This document shows, in pieces, positions 47,659-58,500 of a stretch of 64,000 nt of DNA (position 1 is the first letter of the stretch; every line of letters begins with the position of its first letter). The translations under genes and the position numbers were made by a program. The notes below the pieces were generated by a model. The model did not search any database. It was not told the DNA's origin and worked only from the letters and a program-made list of their open reading frames with translations. Source of the DNA: Lingula anatina (lineage: Eukaryota; Brachiopoda; Lingulata; Lingulida; Lingulidae); contig NW_019773770.1 in assembly GCF_001039355.2 (NCBI RefSeq), positions 64,001-128,000 of the forward strand, given 5' to 3'.

Positions 47659-50600
47659 TTAACCATTGTCATTATTTTCAACTTTATCTATAGTCGCATT
47701 AACAGTTTCCCCTTTTAACCATGTCTTTGATTTAATAGAGTGTTCTTTCTTTTCCTGTGCTATTCCTTTTCCTTGACCCAAAGCAGAGAACCTATCTTGA
47801 GCTTTCAACCACTTTTCCTGTGTATTCTTGACGTGAGCATCATCCATAGACCTCTCCACTGATACTGCTGAACCCAGGCCTGCTGTCTGCCGCAGCCGGA
47901 TATTAACTTGGATCTAGAAAATAACACAAAGTGATAAATTGAAAAAAAAGAAGGAAATGTTAAAAAAAAATCATAATTTCATTTTAAATAAATCATCTTC
48001 TGTGGTTATTAAATAACATGTTGTGTCTAGCATTTCATACAAGTATTTTTTGTAACTACTTAACCACAGAACAACTTCCTTTCTTGAAATGTCACTTTAG
48101 GGGTACTGTTGATTGTCCACTTTTATAAATCAAGACAAAAAAACATATCCAATAATAATTCATTTTTTTACCTTAATATTTCTAATACAATTTATTAGTA
48201 CAATTTATTATTGATCATCTTAAGACCTTTTCTTCCCATGCAACAATGCATATGTAATAGCAAGTGGGAGTAGATCAAAAGGAGACAAAACAATAATGCT
48301 TCTTCCCATATCATAGCTGTAGGGCTTAATGTCTGTGAACTAATTGAGGGAAAATACCAAGTAATTCTGCTCAACAACAAGTGCACGTATTCTTCTTTTA
48401 GTGCATGTGCACCTTTATGTGCAAGTGTCTCAACTAAACAGGATATATCAATTTTAAATCCAGACCCAATATTTTCATATATTAATAACACATTCTTTTT
48501 TATCTGTCAGCATCCATGTTTTCCTCTTTACTACCAATTTAATAAAAGTTGTTGGGATCTGATTTCACTTTTTAGCTTATGTGATCATACTTTTAATTAA
48601 AAAAGGAACTTACTGGTTCTTTGATTCCTTTCTGTGTTTTCCCAAGGCCTTCTCCAGAAGCCCATCCCATCTTCTTCAGCAACTTGTGACCCTTGTTCTC
48701 TGTAGATATAGCCCTTCAGAAAGGAACAAGTCATGATAAATTAGAAGACTTCTCATTTTTCACCCAGGCCACAATTTTTCTACTTATTTTGTATACTGCC
48801 CTTTCTATGTACATTATGAATTGATTTTTCCTACACATATTTGTCATGAGAATTTATAAAAAAATTATATTTTTCCAGAACCACAACAAAAACCAAGCTT
48901 TGGAAATTAATCTGCAGCAAACATTCTGCAACCCAATGAAAGTTATAATTAACAGTCATAATTCAATTTTATACAAATGAAAGTACTTCCCTCAGAATTC
49001 CTTATATTTAAGTAACATTTATTGGGAATAAAGAGTGAAGGCAGCCATTCTGTGTCTACAAGGGTACTTACACATCAACAGAGGCTGGGGCGTCATCCTT
49101 TTGGTATGGATTATCACTGCCCACTGTCTTCCTCCTCACCTCCGCCTTGTCAGTGTAAGCAGGATTGTTCACAGCAGAAGAGTTTTGTTCATATGGGGCA
49201 CTCTGAAAAAAATTTTATAACTATTAAATATTAGACAATATAAAATCTTATAGTTATAATTATAGTGAAAGAAATGATACTGTGTGTGCATGTGCACGCG
49301 CGTGTGCGCGTATTGTAATGTGGATCCATAAGAAATATAAGCTTCTATAAAATTCATAATCTTTCTGTTTCAATGTTCAACTTTTGGAAGTCACCCATGT
49401 GAAAATTTCTGAAAATTACTCATAAATAAAAAGATATTTCTGAAGAAAGGGTTTTTGATGATGCAAACCATTTAGGAGACTGGTATTGAACTTACCTCTA
49501 GTCCAAATTTTTTCCTAATTTTCTTCATTTCTTGTCTTCTAAGCTTTTCTTTATCTTCTTTACTGAGGATTTTTATTTCTATAAAGAGCGAAAGTAGTTG
49601 AGTTTTATTTCTTGCTTGATATATGTATATTTCCTTAACTAAGAACTTAAACTTCTTACAGAAAGACTTATACCTGGGTTTAAGTGTTACCAAATTAGAA
49701 ACGTCATCCAATAATTAAACAGTGCCAAAAAAATATTTCCCACTTCAATGTGCTTCAATGTGTTTCAATTACTGTCACAATAATTGTAAAAAGGTACTCA
49801 AAATAAATAAATAATAAATACAGTAACCTCTGGGTTGTTCTTGCTGGGCTTTCAGGTGTGCCTGGACCTGGCCGGGTTCACAGAGATCACAGGTCTCTAG
49901 GCCAGGATGGATGTGCAGGAGGAATGTGCTGTCAGCTATCTGCACTGTGTCCCCATGGGTCAGAGCATGGCAAGAACTCAATACCTTGGGCTGCAATACC
50001 AAATAGATACAAAAGTCAACAATACTTAACCCAGGCAAAGTAGGAATCAGGAGCTCTTGCAAGGCATCGGAGGAGCCAGGAGCTTACCCCTCCCCAAAAG
50101 ATAGGTATAAACAATTTCTGCAACACAACAGATTGCACTATATTGCATTTTTATCAAAAATGTCATTTAAAGTTGTAGTTGAACTATATGATGGCATTTG
50201 GGTGGGTTCTAGGACAAACATTGACTTCAAATGTATCTTTAAAGCAGGGGGGGGGGTATTTTGGGTTTCTGCTCCCATCCCTCGTCAAAATCCTCGATCT
50301 TCCAGTGCGAGGTATACAGTGCCTTGCTAAACCACATTTTATCTAGGATTTTTGAAAATGTTTTTAAAAGAAAATTGTCTATTTCTACCAGTCCATTACT
50401 TACACTTCTTATCATGTAAAACATTTTAAAACCACTCTATTCCCTGCTGATAAAAAGAAAAAAAGCTCATTAAATATCTTTCTAAATGTATGTGGTTTAC
50501 ATGGGGCTTTTAGGGAGTCATCCTTGTAGAATAATGAAAACGCACAGGTACTTAGGTACTCATAATGGATGTTCTACATTCTTTCACATGTGTAAGTGAC

Positions 50601-53600
50601 TCTCACCTCAGATAACCTCTGTCCATTGAGAAATGTCCCATTTTGACTGGCATAGTCCTGGATTGTATAAACTTGGGAACTGTCATCATACTTTACCTCA
50701 GCATGCATCTTCAATAAAAAAAGTGAAACTTTAATTTCTACTGTAAAAAACACCATAAGAATTGCCTTTAAGCGATAAAAGTAGAAAATGTTACATAAAG
50801 GCTGGTTATATTTTAATTGCTGGCATTCATGCCCCCCAGTCAAATCTAACAGTGGTAAATGTTTCAAAAACGTATTTACTCTTAAAATTGCACTTGTGTA
50901 ATCAGGGTAAGATTACATAACATATATTACATATCAATGACAAAAAAAATAAATAAAATAAAAAAAATAAAAATAAAAAATGATAGTGACTGTGATGTTT
51001 TTTAACTGGTTGCATAAACAGCAATGAAATAATGTTGTCATTCTAATCCAGCTCCAATCTCCAGATGATGATCTGACACACCACATGTGTCACTGTCAGA
51101 CACAAACAACAACCTGTTTCAAATAGGGGAGTTCTCAAAACTCTCATTCTAAAAGAGAAAATTTATTTTTTCTCTGTGCTATAGTCAGTGCAATATGTAA
51201 AGCCAGATGATGTATATCTGTCTCCATTAAGATAATTTTAAGTATTATTTTTGTCTTAAAAGACAAAAAAAGTCATAAGTAAACAGAGCATATGCCGTTT
51301 GACAAAGACTAGAAAATGAAATAAAGGTTTGTAACTGCTGATGGAAAATTTGAAGAAACCAAGATGATGCCATGGTTAGCTATCCAAAGCAGACAATTCT
51401 GCCAGTCTCTTCATTAATGAATCTCCACATGCTTATAGAATAAGTAGGCATGAGTGATAAATAAAAAACGAAGATGCTACCTACATTGACTTGAAAATTC
51501 TGGGTACCCATAGGATAGCAGAGATCTATTGCAGTATCAAAATCATGTTTTAACATTAGAAATAAGAATTCCAGATTTTAATGTTAAATTAGTGAAAATA
51601 GCAGTCAATCTTCCTTCTTCCAGCCTTGGGTAAGGGGTATCACAGCTACCTATAGTCTATATCATCAGAGCATCATAAATACTATTAATTGATGTTAACA
51701 GACACATTACTGCAGTGTGACAACCTAAAAGGTACACCCACACCTACAATGTTGAAGCATTATCTTCCACAGGGAAAATAAACTTTCTAACTACAAGTAT
51801 GGGCTTTACTGTTAGCATTTGAAGGGAAATGAATGATGATGGAAATTTGGCATGTTCCTCTCTTAATCAAAATAAAAAGAAAAAAAAAAGAACTTGCCAA
51901 ACAAGTCAGACGTGTATACCAAATAGACTGTTGATTTTTATAACAGGATAAAAACATCTTGTAATTATTCTGAGCACATCTGATGTGTGACAGTAAAGGA
52001 GGGATTCATGTCAATCAGCTATATCGTTTACTTGCTTTTATTCACTTGCGCACACACACACACACATGCACACACACTCTCACCATATAATAATTTAATA
52101 TATGAAATCCAACCATAGTTTATTCAGTAAATCTCCCCTTACCTTGCTAACCTGTAAATCTGGAATGAGTATGGCATGCCCCATGTCCTTCTCTCTCCCA
52201 ATAGTAGCACCAGGATAGGTGAAGATATAGAGAGTGCCTACGTCTAGAGTGCTGGACTCCTTCACCATTACACGTATACAAGGAGGGTAGTTGGCTGTCA
52301 TAGCTGGAATATTTATTAACAAGATATTTTAATTCACATTGTGCACTTTGTAGATTCTGAAATCAATGAATGGCACAAACATGGTGGACTGAGGAACTAA
52401 AGCAGTTCTTTTAAAGAACATATACAATATTTAGAAGGAAGGCCAAATAAATTCCATTCAATTTTCATTTCTGTTTTGTAATAATAAGAAATATAAATCA
52501 TTGGTTGACCGGTCTAAATAATGGATTTATTATGGCTATGCTTTCTTCGAATAAAGAAGAAAAACCCGTCTGCTAGAAACCCAGTTCTTCTCATCATACC
52601 TTCTTCAAGGACAGCCTCACTGTTACTGCTGCTGTCACTGTCATTGTCAGATGAACTAGAAGACAGTTCCCCATCCTCAAGTTCAGTATCTTCTTCATTA
52701 CTACTGTGGCAGTTATCACTTCTATCGAAGTCAACACATTGGTTTTTATTAGACTGAGAATTCTCTTCCTCTTGTTTCAAATTTTCTTTTCCTTTGTTAC
52801 GCTTGTTTTTAGATAAAGTTCTATTGCTTTTGGAAATTGTTGGTTCTGTGATATCAACCATATCTTTGGTTTCATTCAATCTGCTATCCTTAATATCACT
52901 GGTAGTTTGCTTTTTCTTATCTATGGGTTGATCTAGTTTTCTGTGTTTAGACTTGTGTTTCCTCATTTCTGAGTGCCCAGTAGCTTCTTTCCTCTTATTC
53001 ATTTCCTAAGCACAATACACATTATGTTTGTAGATATAAATGCTTGGTTGTAACTTAAATTGTAAAGGGAAAGGTTGAAAATCATCATGTTTTTTTAATG
53101 CCAATATGTACTGTTAACAAACCTTCGTATCATTTCACTGGCAGAAGTGCTGTTTCAGACCTTATAAACAGATAAGGCGTTTTCTTACTCGAGTGTTAGA
53201 TTTGTGAGCACAAATGCCCAAATTAAAGTCTCCAACCATGAATTAAGTACCCCAATGTAAAATTGTCACAAGCACAGCGTTTCATTACACAAACCATTTA
53301 TCTGCTTATCCACCAGTTCGGTATGTTCCATAAGAGCTAGAGATTGCCGTATAAAAAGTACCCGTAGGGGCCTATTTATACAGCCAGAGACCCAGATGGA
53401 AGCTGACAATATTATTTGTGTAATGAATTGCTAAGCTTGTGGCAAGTAATAATATGTTGCAGAAGTTAATTTGTGGCCTGAGTTTTTAATTTGGGCATTT
53501 GTGCTCCCAAATCGAAGGCTCATATTAGAAAACAACAATTACCATTTATGTAGCCAGTGTTTGTGTCACATGATAAGCCATGTCACAGGCTTTACTTATA

Positions 53601-55935
53601 GAACTGTACAACTGTAGGCATTATTCACTGATGATTTTCAGCCCTTCCATTTACCAACACAAACACAAATCATTTGTTACCTAAGACATTAGAGGTCAAC
53701 TGGCAGAGATGAAGTCTGGAGAGACTGGACGTGACAGCAGATACATCCTCATCCTACAACAAGAGGAGCAGGAAGCATTGTTCAGCATGGCATTTCTTTA
53801 CAATTACTACAGGGAATTATAAAAAATGGGATTGTTTTGAATGATGATGAAGCCAAAAGGAACTTTTAATATCCAGCCAAAATAATATGGATATATCAAA
53901 CTATTCATTTTTTAAAGGAAATCTAACCAGCCTTCATTTCTACCGAAGAAGCAAACATGGTATCACAAATACTGAAATCAAAACACACAATGAAAAGCTA
54001 TTTAGAGTGCTACAGAAACAATTAATTCAATGATACAAAATAAACAGTATATTTACATGTTTTAAAAGTCTAGACCAAGTACTAGGATTTTAGACTAAAC
54101 CAGATTTTATACCTAGAAATAGTATGCTTAAAGAACTCTTGTACTATAATTGTGTAAAACTTACTAGTTACAAAATTATTTACTGTACTGTTTCAGAACA
54201 AAAAATATTTCTTTTTGGCAATTTTGATGCAATATTACTTAGTGTTTAAAGGCATAATCATCACCAATTTTCAATTTTGCACATTCAGAAAATGTAACTA
54301 GCACAGGGCATCAGACCCATGGGAGTTCAAAATAGACACACTGAAAATACCAAAATGTGAAAAATGAAAAATTCACAAAACAAAAACTGCAGAATTTCGA
54401 GAAAATACGAGTCTGTAAATAAAAAGGAGATTTCAATAAAACTTTACAGGAAACAATTTGGTCAAATTTAGTGTTAAGTGGAGAAGTTAAGCTTACCTCC
54501 TTGTCTTTATGCCTATTGTGTTTTCTATGACTTCTGTGTTCTGTGTCAGCATCATACATTTGGAAGTCTTCGGTACCTGCTTGTGCTGTTTGGTAATAAC
54601 TTAAATCTGCCTGGGAGTGAAATACATAGCTCTCTGTGCCAGCGTCATAATAGTAATAGATTCCTGTGTTTGGATCATAATAGAGAGACTTCTCCTAGAA
54701 GGTGACAGAAAAGAAACATTCAGTTTTTTTTTGTCTCCATACTGTCTTCATGTGAATTGTTAAGTAGTGTTCTTTTTAAGTGTTAAAACAAATGCCATGG
54801 AAAAAGATATACAAGACTGTAACCTTTTACTAGTAAGCACATGAGGTAAATAACTATAGACTAAGAACAGCAAATATCAAATATTCAATGAAAAATTTTA
54901 ACACACATAAGGTACATGAGACTAATATAGTGCTGATGTTCATATCTAATACTTTCAGCAGAATAACCAGAAGTCAAGCTTTATGTTATAACTTGACAAT
55001 TTCAACATTATCTACGCTGATAAAGAAAAAATTCTCAATGTATTGAACCCCCTTATAATGATATTGCTTTCTCAACCTATACTTACAGCATCATAGTAAT
55101 AGCCTGTGTTATAATCATAGTATAGGCCTGTGCTATCATCATACACATATCCAGATTGGTGCAATGCAGCTTCCGCTGTTGCCTTCAAACTGTCTGCCAG
55201 GGATACACCTTCCTCACTCTACCGAAACAACAATTTGATACTTGCTTAATAAAAGTGATGATTAACATATGAAAACTTAAATATAGTGTTAGTGTGTTAT
55301 TTTTTTAAATGACATCCTAGAGTTGAAAAGCTTAAAGCCATAAGTAAAAGTAATGCTGTAATATGATGTGATTTTTATTGGAAGCAAAGCATTTGGAAAA
55401 TTAAAAGTTAGAATGGTTTCATACTTCAGGATCTTTGACAGGTTCACTCCATTCTTCAAATTGTCCGATTTCACCATCTGAAATGTGAGAAAAAATGAAG
55501 TAGTACATAAAGCAGCCAAGACTTCAAAGGAATATCCATCAAATTACAGCTTGCACTTGCATATCTTGAGTAAATGAGGAAACAATGAAAAAGATTTGAG
55601 CTTATTTTGATTTACCGCAGACAAATTATTTAATCCATAAATAAAATATTAAAATACATATATCACATACTTGATTCCTGCAATAAAGCCTCCGATACTT
55701 GTGTTGAAGCATCACTCCGTTTTTTTCCAGATGATTTATATGCATGAAGTTCTTTGCTCAACTGTTCAACCTGTTTTCGCAAGTCTTCATTATAGCTGTT
55801 AATTTTATCATTCCGCCTTTCTGTTTTTGACAACTTGTGTAAGGCTTTCTCCAGTTTCTTTTGAGTTGATTTAAGTTCTGAATCTAAATCTGCTATTTTT
55901 CTTTTGAGATCTTGAACTTCTGGTTGCTCTTCCAT
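47659..55935 (-). CDS. AGGF1: Angiogenic factor with G-patch and FHA domains 1
   Basis: Twelve exons on the minus strand: 55671-55935, 55425-55477, 55087-55218, 54497-54694, 52600-53005, 52143-52303, 50607-50708, 49828-49990, 49496-49578, 49072-49202, 48614-48713 and 47659-47913. They sum to 2049 bp (682 residues; human 714) with no phase conflict. In order: coiled coil (from MEEQPEVQDLKRKIADL); OCRE aromatic repeats (GYVYDDSTGLYYDYNTGYY, then SLYYDPNTGIYYYYD); a basic/acidic low-complexity linker ending in Ser/Asp/Glu; FHA (GATIGREKDMGHAI, SKMHAEV, SQNGTFLNGQRL); HPGLETCDLCEPGQVQAHL; and G-patch (KLLKKMGWASGEGLGK). Domain order equals vertebrate AGGF1, which is linked to splicing complexes and vascular signalling. 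A CAG acceptor 8 bp before the ATG shows a further 5' UTR exon upstream. Confidence 0.96.
49281..49311. repeat. TG/CG alternating purine-pyrimidine tract
   Basis: TGTGTGTGCATGTGCACGCG continues as alternating purine-pyrimidine, which can adopt Z-DNA. It is in the AGGF1 intron between 49202 and 49496. Confidence 0.85.
52048..52078. repeat. (CA)n microsatellite
   Basis: An imperfect CACACA run in the AGGF1 intron before exon 52143-52303. Confidence 0.9.
53179..53534. mobile_element. Long foldback MITE in an AGGF1 intron
   Basis: The left arm (GAGCACAAATGCCCAAATTAAA at about 53205) matches the reverse complement of the right arm at 53485-53510 (GAGCACAAATGCCCAAATTAAA). Deeper in, CACAAGCACAGCGTTTCATTACACAA pairs with the reverse complement of 53417-53444. 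Almost the whole 355 bp folds on itself around a short centre near 53350-53380 (GTATAAAAAGTACCCGTAGG). It is non-coding and lies between AGGF1 exons 54497-54694 and 52600-53005. Confidence 0.75.
53681..53753 (-). other. Candidate cassette (poison) exon of AGGF1
   Basis: A 73-bp stretch has a strong acceptor (pyrimidine-rich CTCCTCTTGTTGTAG) and a good donor (G|GTAACA) on the minus strand and no stop when read from the preceding exon. Its length is not a multiple of three. If included, the next exon reads GGA AAT GAA TAA and terminates. Skipping it restores an intact AGGF1 frame, so it is either a false exon or a regulated nonsense-decay cassette. Confidence 0.3.
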
Positions 55936-55999
55936 ATTTCAGTCTGCAACATAAACAGGATAAAATGGAACCATATTGGATTTTCTCATGTAATTATAA

Positions 56000-57094
56000 G
56001 TAAAACATAAATTATCTGAGGAAACAGTGACTCTACTTGTACAGTAGCCAGCCATGTTGTTAATGCATCTTTATTCCCCTCATCAATTCTTGAAAAAAAT
56101 GTCACTTTCAAGCTCTGGCATTTACAGAAAGGTTTTAAAATTCAGAATTATATAAAAGACAGGCCAGAAATTGTTTGCAACAACACTGCATTCTTTGCTG
56201 TAGATGCCCAAAATTTGGTGTTTAACAATAATCTAGATCCCCAATATTTCCAGGTAAACAGACCAAGTACATTCTGTACTGTAAATAGTCATTAGACTAC
56301 CAAATTACTTTTAGTGCAGGGACATGTAAGGTTATGCACCTGAGAAGAAATAATGCTAAATTTGAATACTCAATGGGAACTACCAAATTAAGTACTATGA
56401 TTGTAGACCTAGGTGTAGAAGCTGACAATGAACTGAAAACAGATCTTGATTTTCTGTGTGTATATATACTGGTACATGTTTATACACAAGGAAAATCAAG
56501 AAGGCCAATAGAACCCCTGACTTGATCAGATCTTCCGTGTTTTTGGATGAAGTCACTTTTAGTTTATTGTAAAAAATGCCCTCCCCCCCACACACAGGAT
56601 GCTGCAGTAATGCTGTACATCATTTTTGATAAATTATAAAGGTGAGCTGTTATGAGCATGGATATATTGCACGTACTCTTATATCTTTTGCTTCTTCATT
56701 GAAATTATTTGGTAGTAGCCAAGAAGAAAAAGAGAAAACTTGTTGCAACTAAAAGGTAAATGTCTGGACAACTGATGTGTTCTTTTCGAAATCAGATAAT
56801 CACTTAATGCAAGACCGCATTTTAGCTTTAAAAAGCCTTTACTTCACTTCAGTGGTGCACCACTGTGCACTTGAGCCGTGGAAGGAAATCTGCAAGTGCA
56901 AGCAAAAATCTGCGCCAAAACCTTGAGTCTCAGTTTCACAACCCTACCACTGCAGTGCACCACCTACCACTGCGGTGCAGTAAGTCTGCAAAATACTTCT
57001 ACTAGCTGCTTTGACATACCCAACATTGCTTGAAGAAGACTTTAACTAGCTGCTATGCAGGTCACTGCTTTGAACACTACTTTCGCAGCTTTTC
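56000..57094. other. AGGF1 5' UTR intron or intergenic sequence
   Basis: Upstream of the AGGF1 first coding exon. It includes a short CT/CA-rich stretch at 56578 and a local CACTGCRGTGCAC-type repetition at 56855-56985. No exon was recognised. Confidence 0.55.
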
Positions 57095-57330
57095 GACATA
57101 GCACTTCCGGTCGAGCTGATTTGCCGGAAGTTTACAGCAGCAGCAGAGATGTCGCCACCAACACCGGATGCGAAACGAAAAAAATGCTTTCTCTTTAATT
57201 TTTTTAATCGCAAAAGAACAAACCGGTGTGAAAGAACTCAACCTATAGTTTTTATTCACAAAATATAACGTCATCATGAGTTTCACAGCAGTGAGTGACG
57301 AGAAGCCAACTGGTGGAACGCTTGTAACGT
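57095..57330. promoter_or_regulatory. Shared promoter region of AGGF1 and the PARP6/8-like gene
   Basis: Between two divergent genes lies a short CpG-bearing stretch with two inverted ETS-type motifs, CACTTCCGG (57102-57110) and CCGGAAGT (57124-57131), about 13 bp apart. AGGF1 needs an upstream non-coding exon, which could start here. A possible minus-strand donor (GAAA|GTAGTG) is near 57080. Start sites are not determined. Confidence 0.5.
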
Positions 57331-57747
57331 TACAGACGTTGTCACAAACAAGGATGTATTTATATTATGAGTGAACGCACATTCACATTCTTGCCTTACT
57401 TCCTTGTTGTGGCCACCTTGAGAGGGTTTAGTTTAGTAAGTGCTGACAATAAAACGTGAATTTTGGGAATGTTTAAGTTACTAACGACAACCACAGAAGT
57501 AGATACTAGTATGTCACATGTCCAGTAAGGCAGTATACAGTATTATGTAACCGGTACACATTGAATCTGATTACAAGTGCATGGTTATCTCACTTATCTC
57601 ACTAATGGGTCGGATGTGGAAAACAAAAGATCGACATGTGGTAGATCGACAACTGTTCATGAGTCTTCAACTGAGAGCTGTCTGGCCATGAGCTATAGTA
57701 CTGTAATTTTTTAAAGAAGAGATTATTTGCATGATGTGATTGTGACT

Positions 57748-57969
57748 TAGACCCCATTTCCAGAGATTAGATGGATCTACTTTAGATCGACCTAACTCCC
57801 TGGGGGTTCACGCTAAATAGCTGTCAGCCGAGCGGACACGAAAGTTAACTACCCCCTTACAGCTTGTAGTAGGCGGGATGAACATTTAAGCCAGATTATC
57901 TGACAGTAATCTAGTGAGACTCCCTGCTGGGATAGATCGATCTAAAAGCTCTGGGAATACAGCCTTAGA
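57748..57969. mobile_element. MITE with ACCCCATTTCCAGAG termini (older family member)
   Basis: The left end AGACCCCATTTCCAGAG mirrors the right end CTCTGGGAATACAGCC, with CTTAGA on both sides as a possible target duplication. Internal stretches (CGCTAAATAGCTGTCAGCC and CCCCCTTACAGCTTGTAGTA) resemble the element at 63703-63902, so both belong to one family with this copy more diverged. Confidence 0.65.
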
Positions 57970-58500
57970 CTTGCCATGTAAACAGGCATGATAATACCAT
58001 TTCCTCTACTTCTAGAGACTTTTTCTACTGAAACTACACTGATGATGAGATGATACCTATACCATGTTGGATGGCAATGGTGATGAAATGATGATGTTTG
58101 CATACACCCCAACATAACTTAAACAAAGGCTTATGGTTTAAAGTCAACAGGCATATTGCAACAAACAAAGAGTGAACAATAAACAAAAGATAACTAAGAA
58201 AAGCACAGAAGAATGGATGAAGTATGCAGTAGAGATGACTTTGATAAAACTGCATACAGGGTGGAAAACAACAGTGATACAGAAGAATGTACTGACAGTG
58301 ATGATGATCCAAATTTATACAGTGAAGAGGAACATGATTTTGACAACTATTATACTGTCAATAGTGATGGAGATGAGGTGATGCTACTCTTGTTCTTAAT
58401 GTGTTGTTTTAATAGGGTTTAATTTTGAAGTTAAACAAATTAGACTAAATAATGCACTGTCCATAAGCCCGTGTGTGTGTGTGTGTGTGTTGATTTTGTT
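57968..58500. repeat. Copy 1 of a 0.53-kb tandem near-duplicate
   Basis: From GACTTGCCATGTAAACAGG to TTGATTTTGTT, repeated at 58502-59088 with few changes. It contains the first coding exon of the PARP6/8-like gene (58213-58377). The copies are separated by one N (58501), which suggests an assembly artefact as at 20163. Confidence 0.9.

Noticed and set aside
52521-52757. Plus-strand Leu/Ser-rich frame
   Set aside because: It is the complement of the acidic Ser/Asp/Glu linker of AGGF1 exon 52600-53005.
58034-58312. Minus-strand frame of 92 residues, repeated near 58624-58899
   Set aside because: It is antisense to the PARP6/8-like first exon, and its conservation between copies only reflects the near-identical duplication.
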